Position numbers and translations under genes: made by a program
In this document: positions 18,653 to 26,412 of the stretch, one piece after another
Position numbering within the stretch: position 1 is the stretch's first letter
How the letters are laid out: the number at the start of each line of letters is the position of its first letter
Notes under the pieces: model-generated
What the model saw: the letters and a program-made list of their open reading frames with translations, nothing else
Told to the model about the DNA's origin: nothing
The model's database searches: none
Origin: Pseudomonas sp. GM80
GTDB taxonomy: Bacteria > Pseudomonadota > Gammaproteobacteria > Pseudomonadales > Pseudomonadaceae
Direction: 5' to 3'
Length of the DNA stretch: 41,438 nucleotides
NCBI RefSeq assembly: GCF_000282515.1
Contig: NZ_AKJD01000073.1
Span: 1 to 41,438 of the forward strand

Positions 18653-18670
18653 GCGGTATATAGTTACCGC
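18653..18670. promoter_or_regulatory. Inverted repeat in the bacteriocin promoter region
   Basis: Perfect 6-bp arms gcggta (18653-18658) and taccgc (18665-18670), 6-base centre, about 55 bases upstream of the toxin start. A weak promoter overlaps it on the minus strand (TTGAAT, 16 bases, TATACC). It may be an operator. I found no LexA-type CTGT-N8-ACAG box. Confidence 0.4.
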
Positions 18671-18710
18671 CAAATGATTCAATAAATATGCGGTCACTTC
18701 CCCGAGATAT

Positions 18711-18742
18711 AAAAAGGCCGGAACCGCCTGCGGTTCTGGCCT
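18711..18742 (-). terminator. Intrinsic terminator of the quinone oxidoreductase gene
   Basis: On the minus strand, a hairpin with arms of about 12 bp (aggccagaaccg / cggttccggcct) is followed by a run of T, starting 15 bases after the stop of the gene at 18758. It also insulates the bacteriocin promoter from upstream reading. Confidence 0.9.
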
Positions 18743-18757
18743 CGGGAGGCTTCCGTC

Positions 18758-19735
18758 TCAGCGCACCTGCACCACAACCTTGCCCACAGCCTTGCGCTGC
18801 CCAAGGTCATTGATCGCCTGCGCCGCATTGCTCAGCGGATACACCTGCGACACCAGCGGTTTCAACTTGCCCTCGGCGAACCAGCCGAACAATTGTTGAA
18901 AGTTCGCCGCGTTGTCCTGCGGCTGGCGTTGGGCGAAGGAACCCCAGAACACGCCAAGCACCGCCGCGCCCTTCAGCAACGCGAGGTTGACCGGCAGCTC
19001 GGGGATGCGCCCGCTGGCGAAGCCGACCACCAGTAGGCGGCCGTTCCAGGCGATGGCGCGGATGGCTTGATCGAACAGATCGCCGCCGACTGGATCGTAA
19101 ATCACGTCGGCGCCCTGGCCATCGGTCAGGCGCTTGATTTCATCCTTGAGGCTGGCTTCGCTGTAGTTGATCAGTTCGTCAGCGCCGGCAGCCTTGGCCA
19201 CCGCGAGTTTCTCGGCGCTGCTGGCGGCGGCGATGACGCGGGCGCCCATGGCTTTGCCGATTTCCACGGCAGCCAGGCCGACACCGCCGGATGCACCGAG
19301 CACCAGCAGGGTTTCGCCCGGTTGCAGGTTGGCGCGTTGCTTGAGCGCGTGCATCGAAGTGCCGTAGGTCATGCTGAATGCGGCGGCAATGTTGAAGTCC
19401 ATCGACGGCGGAATCGGCAGGACGTTATAGCCCGGCACCGCGACCTGTTCAGCGAAACTGCCCCAGCCGGTCAGAGCCATGACGCGGTCGCCGACCTTGA
19501 GGTGGCTGACCTTTTCGCCGACTTCGCGAACCACGCCTGCCGCTTCGCCACCCGGCGAGAACGGGAAGGGCGGCTTGAATTGGTATTTGCCCTCGATGAT
19601 CAGCGTATCCGGGAAGTTGACCCCGGCGGCGTGCACGTCCAGCAGGATTTCATTCTTCTTCGGGGCGGGGCTGGCGACCTCTTCCAGCACCAGCGATTCG
19701 GCAGGGCCGAAGGCTTTGCACAGCACGGCTTTCAT
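18758..19735 (-). CDS. qor: NADPH:quinone oxidoreductase (zinc-less MDR family)
   Basis: A 325-residue cytosolic medium-chain reductase. The N-terminal catalytic part has AAGVNFPDTLIIEGKY and PFSPGGEAAGVV; the nucleotide-binding fold carries GASGGVG at 147-153; the central DVIYDPVGGD strand is typical of QOR. Zinc-binding cysteines of alcohol dehydrogenases are absent, as expected for the zeta-crystallin/QOR group. It may reduce quinones or other electrophilic carbonyls; the physiological substrate is unknown. An AGGAA site lies about 10 bases before the ATG. It is followed by a strong terminator and then the bacteriocin module. Confidence 0.88.
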   Translation of the reverse strand: MKAVLCKAFGPAESLVLEEVASPAPKKNEILLDVHAAGVNFPDTLIIEGKYQFKPPFPFSPGGEAAGVVREVGEKVSHLKVGDRVMALTGWGSFAEQVAVPGYNVLPIPPSMDFNIAAAFSMTYGTSMHALKQRANLQPGETLLVLGASGGVGLAAVEIGKAMGARVIAAASSAEKLAVAKAAGADELINYSEASLKDEIKRLTDGQGADVIYDPVGGDLFDQAIRAIAWNGRLLVVGFASGRIPELPVNLALLKGAAVLGVFWGSFAQRQPQDNAANFQQLFGWFAEGKLKPLVSQVYPLSNAAQAINDLGQRKAVGKVVVQVR

Positions 19736-19885
19736 CAGGGCTATTCCTTTGGGAGTGATGGCCGATAAGTGTAGGTGTGTCAGTCAACGGGTCAACGAGC
19801 ATGCCCGACCCTGATAGTCAGCCATAAGCTTGTGCTTGCGCGGCGGGTCGTTATGCTAGGCCGCAAACCGGATAAGGAGCGAATT

Positions 19886-20293
19886 GTGAAAGCGTGGATC
19901 ATGTTGTTGCTGGCCCTGTCTCTGCCTGTGGCAGCGCTGGCCGAAGAGGCCAAAGAAGGCGAGGCGCCGAAGGTCAACTACATCACCCTGAGCCCGCCGT
20001 TTGTGGGCAATTACGGGCTGGACGGCACGCCGAAGCTCAAGGTTTACAAGGCTGACGTGGCGTTGCGTGTGACGGGCGAGGAAGCGACCAAACTGGTCAA
20101 GGCCAACGAGCCGCTGATCCGTAATCAACTGGTGGCGTTGTTTACCCAGCAGTCGACCGAGGCGATGAGCAGCATCGAGGGCAAAGAAAAACTGCGTCAG
20201 GAAGCGTTGAAGCAGACGCAGCAAGTGATGAATGACGAAACCGGCAAGCCGGTGGTTGAGGATCTGTTGTTCAACAACCTGATCATTCAATAA
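19886..20293 (+). CDS. FliL-like exported protein
   Basis: A 135-residue protein with an N-terminal signal peptide or anchor (KAWIMLLLALSLPVAALA) and a FliL-like domain: INYxTLxPPFVGNY-type start (VNYITLSPPFVGNY), KVYKADVALRV, NEPLIRNQLVALFTQQ and a final VVEDLLFNNLIIQ. True FliL sits in flagellar operons beside the switch proteins; no flagellar genes occur here, so a flagellar role is doubtful. The GTG at 19886 is chosen because AAGGAG lies 6 bases before it and the signal peptide begins there; an ATG at 19853 would add 11 charged residues. Confidence 0.85.
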   Translation: MKAWIMLLLALSLPVAALAEEAKEGEAPKVNYITLSPPFVGNYGLDGTPKLKVYKADVALRVTGEEATKLVKANEPLIRNQLVALFTQQSTEAMSSIEGKEKLRQEALKQTQQVMNDETGKPVVEDLLFNNLIIQ

Positions 20294-20318
20294 GCCATCC
20301 GTTGTCCGGGCGGGCCCC

Positions 20319-20409
20319 ATCGCTGGCAAGCCAGCTCCCACAGGTTTTTCGGGTGGTCACAAATTATGTGTTCACTGAAAATCCCTGTGGGAGCTGGCTT
20401 GCCAGCGAT
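20319..20409. repeat. REP family B inverted pair
   Basis: Perfect 26-bp inverted arms at 20319-20344 and 20384-20409, of the form atcgctggcaagccagctcc followed by cacagg. It differs from the 1694-1784 doublet by paired changes in both arms that keep the stem (ctggc/gccag in place of cgggc/gcccg). It lies between the convergent FliL-like and EVE-domain genes and could end both transcripts. Confidence 0.9.
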
Positions 20410-20434
20410 TGCATTTTGGCAGGCGCCAAATGAA

Positions 20435-20887
20435 TCAGGGTTTAAGCGCAAGCACCGCCGCCCACTGCTCTGGTGTGACCGGCATCACTGACAACCGCGA
20501 GCCCTTCTGCACCAGTGGCATCTCGGCCAGCGCCGTCTGCTGCTTCAGATAGTCCAGCTTCAACACCCGCGCAAACGTCTCGACGTGCTCAACGTCAATC
20601 GCGCTCCACGCATTCTTCTCCGGCGTAGCCTTCGGATCGAAGTAATGACTTTCCGGCTCCAGTGCGGTGGGATCCGGGTACGCGGCTTCGATTATTTTGC
20701 CAATCCCGGCAATTCCTGGCTCCGGGCAGCTGGAATGGTAGAAAAAGAACCCATCCCCCACCGCCATCGCCCGCAGGAAGTTGCGCGCCTGATAGTTACG
20801 AACGCCGTCCCAGCGCGCTTTGCCGAGCTTTTCCAGACCTTTGATCGAGAGTTCGTCGGGCTCGGACTTCATCAGCCAATAGGCCAT
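20435..20887 (-). CDS. EVE-domain protein
   Basis: A 150-residue protein made of a single EVE domain (PUA-like fold, related to YTH): MAYWLMKSEPDELSI, KARWDGVRNYQARNFLRAM, VGDGFFFYHSSCPEPGIAGIG and RLSVMPVTPEQW. EVE domains are known or proposed to bind modified bases in DNA or RNA. The ATG at 20887 begins the conserved domain; an alternative 8 codons upstream is not conserved. It stands near ygfA, as in other pseudomonads. No partner restriction or defence gene is adjacent. Confidence 0.9.
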   Translation of the reverse strand: MAYWLMKSEPDELSIKGLEKLGKARWDGVRNYQARNFLRAMAVGDGFFFYHSSCPEPGIAGIGKIIEAAYPDPTALEPESHYFDPKATPEKNAWSAIDVEHVETFARVLKLDYLKQQTALAEMPLVQKGSRLSVMPVTPEQWAAVLALKP

Positions 20888-21084
20888 GGTTTTTGCTCCT
20901 GAAACGGTCATTGGGCAGGTTGTCGGGCAATTTTATGACAAACCGACGGTCGGTTGACGTCAGCGTTTGCGCAGCGGTTCACGTTGCCGCAAAATGCCGG
21001 CCTTTAAAGCTTGACGCTGCTGCACGGCCTACAAACGGAAACCGCTGCTGTCATCGTGATGATGTGCCTTGAGGGGGGCAATCG

Positions 21085-21240
21085 ATGAAACGCAAACCGG
21101 ATTTACTATGGACTTTGGTAATTTTGTTTGGCTTGGGCGTTGTGACCACCGGTTACGCGCAGAGCCTGTGGACGACCAAGGCCGACGCACCGATCGAAGT
21201 TGCGCAACAGGTTCAACAGTCGACAGCCTTCAAGCGCTGA
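21085..21240 (+). CDS. Small 51-residue single-span membrane protein
   Basis: A short gene with ATG at 21085, TGA at 21238-21240 and a strong GAGGGGGG ribosome site. The product starts KRKPDLLWTLVILFGLGVV, a positive end followed by one hydrophobic span, then a polar tail ending STAFKR. I do not recognise a family with a known function. It is convergent with ygfA. The clean ribosome site, plausible topology and normal codon use argue that it is real. Confidence 0.7.
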   Translation: MKRKPDLLWTLVILFGLGVVTTGYAQSLWTTKADAPIEVAQQVQQSTAFKR

Positions 21241-21276
21241 AACTGATCTTTCGACGCCGCTGATCTGCGCGGCGTC

Positions 21277-21882
21277 CTATCCCGCGAAATACCGCGCCTT
21301 GTCGCTGACCGTGCCTTGTAACGGCACATCCCAACTCGCTTGCGCCAAGCGTTCGACCTTCTGACACTCATGGGCCAGCCCCAGCAGCGTCGGCTTGCGC
21401 CAGCTTTTACGGCGCGCCAGATACGCCAGGCTGCGATCGTAAAAACCGCCGCCCATGCCCAGTCGCCCGCCGACATCGTCAAACCCCACCAACGGCAACA
21501 ACACCAGATCCAGCGCCCAGACTTTGCGTTGCCGGGCCAGATTGGCCCGAGGTTCGAGAATGCGGAAACGATTGGGTTTGAGTTTCTCGCCGGGACGAAT
21601 GCGCTGGAAGACCATCTTGGTTCGCGGCCAGGCACTCAGCACCGGCAGATAAGTCGACTTGCCCCGACGCTGCGCTTCACGCAGCAACAGACGCGGATCA
21701 ATTTCACCGTCGGTGGGCAGGTACAGAGAGATATGTTTGGCCCGGCGAAAGTGCGGGTCTTGCGCCAGTTGCCGGTAGAGGCCTTTGGCGGCCTGGCGTT
21801 GCTCGCTTTTGCTCAGCGAGCGGCGCGCCTTGCGCAGCAGGCGGCGGAGTTGCGGGCGGGGCAGCAGCGCGGGTTCGGTCAT
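21277..21882 (-). CDS. ygfA: 5-formyltetrahydrofolate cyclo-ligase
   Basis: A 201-residue ATP-dependent enzyme that returns 5-formyl-THF to the folate pool as 5,10-methenyl-THF. Seen: N-terminal basic helix RRLLRKARRSLSKSEQ, substrate strand ISLYLPTDGEIDPRLLL, and the C-terminal ATP-site motif GRLGMGGGFYDRSLAYL. Length is normal. It follows zapA and 6S RNA on the same strand, the arrangement known in most gammaproteobacteria, with the 6S terminator in between. Confidence 0.93.
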   Translation of the reverse strand: MTEPALLPRPQLRRLLRKARRSLSKSEQRQAAKGLYRQLAQDPHFRRAKHISLYLPTDGEIDPRLLLREAQRRGKSTYLPVLSAWPRTKMVFQRIRPGEKLKPNRFRILEPRANLARQRKVWALDLVLLPLVGFDDVGGRLGMGGGFYDRSLAYLARRKSWRKPTLLGLAHECQKVERLAQASWDVPLQGTVSDKARYFAG

Positions 21883-21923
21883 GGTTCGGCTTCGGCAGGT
21901 TGGACGAAAACGTACGCATAAAA

Positions 21924-21955
21924 AATCCGATGGCGGTTTTCACCGACATCGGATT
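21924..21955 (-). terminator. Terminator between 6S RNA and ygfA
   Basis: Arms aatccgatg (21924-21932) and catcggatt (21947-21955); on the minus strand the hairpin ends in a run of T. It would release 6S primary transcripts and attenuate reading into ygfA. Confidence 0.82.
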
Positions 21956-21962
21956 CGAATCA

Positions 21963-22140
21963 GGCTCCCCGGATGAACCGCTGTCAACTTAGCCCTTGAA
22001 CCCGAAAGTTCAAGGTGGAAGATGCAGTAGACTTTAAGGCTTTCCGTCTAGCGGACATGCACACCAGCCCAACGTGCAACTTCCAGGGTAGTGCGAATCG
22101 GCTCAGGGACATCGTCAACTGGCAAGCACCCCAGGGAGTG
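21963..22140 (-). ncRNA. ssrS: 6S RNA
   Basis: About 178 nt between zapA and ygfA, the standard place for 6S RNA, which binds the sigma70 RNA polymerase holoenzyme and damps transcription in stationary phase. On the minus strand it begins near cactccctggggtgcttgcc and ends near tcatccggggagcctga. The ends pair (22131-22138 with 21965-21972), closing the long rod, and an inner stem ccttgaac/gttcaagg lies near the 3' side. Ends are estimated to within a few bases from pairing and the promoter. Confidence 0.9.
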
Positions 22141-22145
22141 CCGCG

Positions 22146-22151
22146 AGTATA
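22146..22151 (-). promoter_or_regulatory. -10 element of the 6S RNA promoter
   Basis: TATACT on the minus strand, about 7 bases before the predicted 6S start. The -35 region, which would fall over the zapA stop codon, is poor (CTGATT at 17 bases). Confidence 0.6.
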
Positions 22152-22170
22152 CCGCAAGCGGCCAGTCGAA

Positions 22171-22488
22171 TCAGCCCTTGGTGTTGGTCTGATCGTCGGC
22201 GAGTACCAGATCGACACGATCGAGCAAGTCGCGCACCTGTTCACGGGTCGAACCGCTGGCCTGGATGTCCGGGCGCTCTTCTTTGTGCAAGAGGTCGTGG
22301 GTGATGTTCAGCGCGGCCATCACGGCGATGCGATCGGCGCCGATGACTTTGCCGCTGCTGCGGATCTCGCGCATCTTGCCATCGAGGTAGCGCGCGGCGC
22401 TGACCAGATTGCTGCGTTCTTCCTGCGGGCAGATGATCGAATATTCTTTATCGAGGATCTGCACGGTGACGCTATTGCTTGAACTCAT
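22171..22488 (-). CDS. zapA: Cell division protein ZapA
   Basis: A 105-residue cytoplasmic protein that bundles FtsZ filaments at the division ring. N-terminal globular part: VTVQILDKEYSIICPQEERS and LVSAARYLDGKMREIRSSG; then MAALNITHDLLHKEE, and a C-terminal coiled coil with REQVRDLLDRVDLVL. Length and motif order are normal. It overlaps the preceding coiled-coil gene by 4 bases (ATGA), so the two are probably translated together, and precedes 6S RNA. Confidence 0.93.
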   Translation of the reverse strand: MSSSNSVTVQILDKEYSIICPQEERSNLVSAARYLDGKMREIRSSGKVIGADRIAVMAALNITHDLLHKEERPDIQASGSTREQVRDLLDRVDLVLADDQTNTKG

Positions 22489-22694
22489 GAGTCTTGCTCC
22501 AGGGCCTTGAGGCGCGAAATCATCGATTCGACCTTACGCCGGGCGATTTCGTTTTTTTCAATGAGGTGAGCGCGTTCCTCGCGCCAGGTCTTTTCCTGAG
22601 CTAGTAAGAGTGCGTTTTGACTCTTTAGTTGCTCGACTCGACCAATCAACAGTTCGAGTCTGGCCATCAGCGCTTGCAGGTCGGTGTCTTCCAT
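22485..22694 (-). CDS. Small coiled-coil protein (TIGR02449 type, ZapB-like)
   Basis: A 69-residue protein that is almost all coiled coil: LQALMARLELLIGRVEQLKS, then LLLAQEKTWREERAHLIEKN and a closing SMISRLKALEQDS. Its size and heptads resemble ZapB, and the 4-base overlap with zapA supports a role in the FtsZ ring, though that is inference. The ATG at 22694 fits homologues as I recall them; a longer version starting at 22799 is possible but its extra 35 residues look non-conserved. Confidence 0.8.
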   Translation of the reverse strand: MEDTDLQALMARLELLIGRVEQLKSQNALLLAQEKTWREERAHLIEKNEIARRKVESMISRLKALEQDS

Positions 22695-22824
22695 TGTGTC
22701 CACTGGGTCGGAGTCTGTCTGATGGGATAGCTGGCGGACAGCCTTTAATAGTCTTGGCGAGTCTGTCGATGTAGGATACAAGGCCTTCATTCTAGACATA
22801 GCGCCGTCTGGCGCCTAGCTGCCC

Positions 22825-23385
22825 ATGACCATTGCGAATTCCCCGTACCAAGCCTTTGCCACCCTGCTGACCTCCAGCGGCCACAACGTCTCGCCTGCCG
22901 AACTGCATGGCGTGCTGCTCGGACGCAGCTGCGCCGGTGCCGGCTTCGATAACGAAGGCTGGTTGATCGACGCCGCCGAACTGCTCGATGGCGATATCCA
23001 GGACAACGTCCGCAACGCCCTGATCGGCCTGCAAGAGATGGTCAAAGGCGAGCTGACTGGCGACGACGTCACCGTTGTCCTGCTGCTGCCCACCGATGAC
23101 GCACCGCTGGCTGACCGCGCCGCTGCACTGGGCGAGTGGTGCCAGGGCTTCCTCAGCGGTTTCGGCCTGAACTGCCGCGACAGCAGCATGCTCAGCACTG
23201 AAGCCACCGAAGTGTTGCAGGATCTGGCCGCCATTTCCCAGGTGCAAGATGCACTGGAAGAATCCGAAGACGGCGAAACCGATTACATGGAAGTCATGGA
23301 GTACCTGCGCGTCGCGCCGCTGCTGCTGTTCTCGGAAACCAAGAAAACCGACGTGCCGCCAGCCGCCAAACCGTCGCTGCATTAA
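22825..23385 (+). CDS. YecA/UPF0149 family protein
   Basis: A 186-residue protein of the YecA-like UPF0149 family: [53 protein letters not shown] and [21 protein letters not shown]. There is no C-terminal SEC-C zinc motif. The function is unknown; the gene commonly sits directly upstream of pepP, as here. No ribosome site is visible; a short hairpin (gcgcc 22801-22805, ggcgc 22810-22814) ends 10 bases before the ATG. Confidence 0.88.
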   Translation: MTIANSPYQAFATLLTSSGHNVSPAELHGVLLGRSCAGAGFDNEGWLIDAAELLDGDIQDNVRNALIGLQEMVKGELTGDDVTVVLLLPTDDAPLADRAAALGEWCQGFLSGFGLNCRDSSMLSTEATEVLQDLAAISQVQDALEESEDGETDYMEVMEYLRVAPLLLFSETKKTDVPPAAKPSLH

Positions 23386-23412
23386 TCGCGTGCCAGGGAA
23401 AGCCATCTGCCC

Positions 23413-24747
23413 ATGACCCATATCCCCAAAGCGGAATACAGCCGTCGCCGCAAGGCCCTGATGGCGCAGATGGAACCCAACAGCATCGCGATCCTGCCCG
23501 CCGCGGCGGTGGCGATTCGCAACCGCGACGTCGAGCACGTCTACCGTCAGGACAGCGACTTCCAGTACCTCAGCGGATTTCCCGAGCCGCAAGCTGTCAT
23601 CGTCCTGATGCCCGGCCGCGAGCACGGCGAGTACGTGCTGTTCTGCCGTGAACGCAACGCCGAACGCGAATTGTGGGACGGCCTGCGCGCAGGGCAGGAA
23701 GGCGCGATCCGCGACTTCGGTGCCGACGACGCTTTCCCGATCACCGACATCGACGACATCCTCCCGGGCCTGATCGAAGGCCGCGACCGGGTGTATTCGG
23801 CGATGGGCAGCAACCCCGAATTCGACCGTCACTTGATGGACTGGATCAACGTGATCCGCTCCAAAGCGCACCTTGGCGCCCAGCCACCGAACGAATTCGT
23901 TGCGCTGGATCATCTGCTCCACGACATGCGCCTGTATAAATCGGCGGCGGAAGTGAAGGTCATGCGCGAAGCCGCACGGATCTCGGCGCAAGCCCACATC
24001 CGCGCGATGCAGGCCAGTCGGGCCGGGCTCCACGAGTACAGCCTCGAAGCCGAACTCGACTACGAATTCCGCAAGGGCGGGGCGAAAATGCCCGCTTACG
24101 GTTCGATCGTCGCCGCCGGACGCAACAGCTGCATCCTGCATTACCAGCAGAATGACGCGTTGCTCAAGGACGGCGATCTGGTGTTGATTGACGCCGGTTG
24201 CGAGATTGATTGCTACGCCAGCGACATCACTCGTACCTGGCCGGTCAACGGCAAGTTTTCGCCCGAGCAGAAAGCGATCTACGAATTGGTGCTGGCCTCG
24301 CAGGAAGCCGCGTTCGCCGAAATCGCTCCGAACAAGCATTGGAATCAGGCGCACGAAGCCACGGTTCGGGTGATCACCACGGGGCTGGTGAAACTCGGTT
24401 TGTTGCAGGGCGCGGTCGACGAGTTGATCGCCAGCGAAGCCTATAAAGCCTTTTACATGCACCGCGCCGGTCACTGGCTGGGCATGGATGTTCATGACGT
24501 CGGCGAGTACAAGGTCGGCGGCGAATGGCGCGTGCTCGAAGTCGGCATGGCGCTGACCGTGGAGCCGGGCATCTACATTGCCCCGGACAATCAAAACGTC
24601 GCGAAGAAATGGCGCGGCATTGGCGTGCGCATCGAGGACGACGTGGTCGTGACCAAGACTGGCTGTGAAATCCTCACCACCGGCGTACCGAAAAGCGTCG
24701 CTGAAATCGAAGCGCTGATGGCGCAAGCAAGGACACACGCGGCATGA
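23413..24747 (+). CDS. pepP: Xaa-Pro aminopeptidase P
   Basis: A 444-residue cytoplasmic dimanganese peptidase that removes the residue before a proline. N-terminal non-catalytic domain about 1-170, then the pita-bread domain. Metal ligands are present: D260, D271, H354, E384 and E408, in motifs IDAGCEIDCYASD, HRAGHWLGMDVHD, TVEPGIY and RIEDDVV. Numbering nearly equals the Escherichia coli enzyme. An AGGGAAA site precedes the ATG. It overlaps ubiH by 4 bases, giving the conserved pepP-ubiH pair. Confidence 0.96.
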   Translation: MTHIPKAEYSRRRKALMAQMEPNSIAILPAAAVAIRNRDVEHVYRQDSDFQYLSGFPEPQAVIVLMPGREHGEYVLFCRERNAERELWDGLRAGQEGAIRDFGADDAFPITDIDDILPGLIEGRDRVYSAMGSNPEFDRHLMDWINVIRSKAHLGAQPPNEFVALDHLLHDMRLYKSAAEVKVMREAARISAQAHIRAMQASRAGLHEYSLEAELDYEFRKGGAKMPAYGSIVAAGRNSCILHYQQNDALLKDGDLVLIDAGCEIDCYASDITRTWPVNGKFSPEQKAIYELVLASQEAAFAEIAPNKHWNQAHEATVRVITTGLVKLGLLQGAVDELIASEAYKAFYMHRAGHWLGMDVHDVGEYKVGGEWRVLEVGMALTVEPGIYIAPDNQNVAKKWRGIGVRIEDDVVVTKTGCEILTTGVPKSVAEIEALMAQARTHAA

Positions 24748-25931
24748 GTCGAGTCAATCTGGCAATCATCGGTGGCGGTCTGGTCGGCGCCAGTCTGGCG
24801 TTGGCCTTGCAGGCCGGGGCCAAGGCGCGCGGCTGGAAGATCGTGCTGATCGAGCCGTTCGCCCCCGGCGACAGTTGGCAGCCAAGCTACGACGCACGTT
24901 CGTCGGCGCTGTCTTTCGGCTCGCGGCAGATTTATCAACGCTTGGGCGTATGGCAGGAAATCTCCCGCCGCGCCGAGCCGATCAAACAGATTCACGTCTC
25001 CGACCGTGGTCGTTTCTCCACCGCGCGTTTGTCGGCGATGGAAGAGGGCGTGCCGGCACTCGGTTATGTGGTGGAAAACGCCTGGCTCGGCCAGTGCCTG
25101 TGGCAGCACGTCGATAAGGACGTGATCAGCTGGCGTTGCCCGGCAGAAGTCACGCGCATGGAACCGCTGCCCGACGGCTATCGCCTGACCCTTAACGATG
25201 AAACCACGCTGGAATGCGACCTCGCGGTGCTCGCGGATGGCGGTCGCTCCGGGCTGCGCGAACAGTTGGGCATCAACGTGCGCAAGCGTCCGTACAACCA
25301 GAGCGCGCTGATCGCCAACATCACCCCGAGCGAAGCGCATAACGGCATGGCTTTCGAGCGCTTCACCGACGAAGGGCCGATGGCGCTGCTGCCGCTGCCG
25401 GAAAACCGCTGCGCCCTAGTCTGGACGCGTCTGGGCATGGACGCGCAACGTCTGGCCGATTTGAGTGAACGCGATTTCCTCAGCGAATTGCAGGGCGTGT
25501 TCGGTTACCGCCTCGGCACGTTGAAACAGGTCGGCGCGCGGCATTTATATCCGTTGACGCTGGTCGAGGCCGAAGAGCAAGTGCGCTCGCATCTGGCCGT
25601 GCTCGGCAATGCGGCGCACAGCCTGCACCCGATAGCCGGGCAGGGTTTCAACCTGTCGCTGCGGGATGCCGATGCACTGGCCGCCGCTTTGCTGGCCAGC
25701 GACAAACCGCTGGGCGATTTCGCCACCTTGCAGGCGTATCGCGAGCGTCAGCGTCTCGATCAGGATCTCACCGTCGGTTTCTCCGATCAGGTCACGCGCC
25801 TGTTCGGCAGCACGCAGCCGCTGGTTTCGCTGGGGCGCAACATCGGCTTGCTCGGTCTCGATCTGTTGCCACCGGCCAAGCGCTGGTTTGCGCGTCAGGC
25901 CATGGGGTTGGGGACGCGTCCGGATGCTTAA
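24744..25931 (+). CDS. ubiH: 2-octaprenyl-6-methoxyphenol hydroxylase UbiH
   Basis: A 395-residue FAD-dependent monooxygenase of the ubiquinone pathway. Motifs: N-terminal dinucleotide fold IIGGGLVGASLALAL, the DG motif region CDLAVLADGGRSGLRE, and the second FAD motif GNAAHSLHPIAGQGFNLSLRD. It starts inside the end of pepP and its last 8 bases overlap the DUF4442 gene. UbiH and the related UbiI are both encoded here, so two ring hydroxylation steps are covered by the cluster. Confidence 0.93.
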   Translation: MSRVNLAIIGGGLVGASLALALQAGAKARGWKIVLIEPFAPGDSWQPSYDARSSALSFGSRQIYQRLGVWQEISRRAEPIKQIHVSDRGRFSTARLSAMEEGVPALGYVVENAWLGQCLWQHVDKDVISWRCPAEVTRMEPLPDGYRLTLNDETTLECDLAVLADGGRSGLREQLGINVRKRPYNQSALIANITPSEAHNGMAFERFTDEGPMALLPLPENRCALVWTRLGMDAQRLADLSERDFLSELQGVFGYRLGTLKQVGARHLYPLTLVEAEEQVRSHLAVLGNAAHSLHPIAGQGFNLSLRDADALAAALLASDKPLGDFATLQAYRERQRLDQDLTVGFSDQVTRLFGSTQPLVSLGRNIGLLGLDLLPPAKRWFARQAMGLGTRPDA

Positions 25932-26409
25932 GTGGTTGACGAATAAATTCGGCAAGGCGCGGTTGATGCGCTGGATCATGACCTTCTACCCGCCGTACCT
26001 CGGCGCCGGTGTGCGCGTTCGCCATATCAGCGATGACTTCCGCGACGTTCAAGTATCGATGGGCCTTGGCTGGTACAACCGCAATTACGTCGGCACGCAG
26101 TTTGGCGGCAGTTTGTATTCGATGGTCGATCCGTTCTTCATGCTGATGCTCATGGAAAACCTCGGTTCGAAGTACATCGTCTGGGACAAGGCTGCCGACA
26201 TCGATTTCATCGCGCCGGGCAAAGGCCCGGTGTTTGCCCGGTTCAGCATCGACGAGACACTGCTCGGCGAGATCCGCCGGCAGACCGCCAATGGCGAGAA
26301 ATACCTGCCGCAGTTGCAGGTCGACATTCATGACGGCGCCGGCAACCTTGTCGCGCGCGTCGGTAAAACCCTTTATGTGCGGCTAAAGCCGCAAGCGAGA
26401 CAGGCTTAA
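25924..26409 (+). CDS. DUF4442 thioesterase-like (hotdog) protein
   Basis: A 161-residue protein of the DUF4442/YiiD C-terminal type, hotdog fold. Seen: MTFYPPYLGAGVRVRHISDD, GLGWYNRNYVGTQFGGSLYS (helix region of the hotdog) and a C-terminal strand set ending GKTLYVRLK. Many such proteins are uncharacterised acyl-CoA or acyl-ACP thioesterases or translation-linked partners. The ATG at 25924 overlaps the ubiH stop by 8 bases, and only 3 bases separate its stop from ubiI/visC, so it is tightly embedded in the operon. A long in-frame extension back into ubiH is rejected. Confidence 0.82.
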   Translation: MLKWLTNKFGKARLMRWIMTFYPPYLGAGVRVRHISDDFRDVQVSMGLGWYNRNYVGTQFGGSLYSMVDPFFMLMLMENLGSKYIVWDKAADIDFIAPGKGPVFARFSIDETLLGEIRRQTANGEKYLPQLQVDIHDGAGNLVARVGKTLYVRLKPQARQA

Positions 26410-26412
26410 AGC

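Noticed and set aside
18599..18710. LexA SOS box or PrtN P-box before the bacteriocin gene
   Set aside because: No CTGT-N8-ACAG match was found, and the TTGGCGGT-like stretch is too weak a fit to the P-box form to claim.
20435..20887. EVE-domain protein as part of a modification-dependent defence system
   Set aside because: EVE domains occur in such systems, but here no McrB-like, nuclease or other defence partner is adjacent, and the gene sits in a core housekeeping order.
22792..24738. 648-codon open frame on the minus strand opposite the YecA-family gene and pepP
   Set aside because: It mirrors two well supported genes; its protein has no recognisable motif and the composition is typical of the antisense frame of GC-rich genes.
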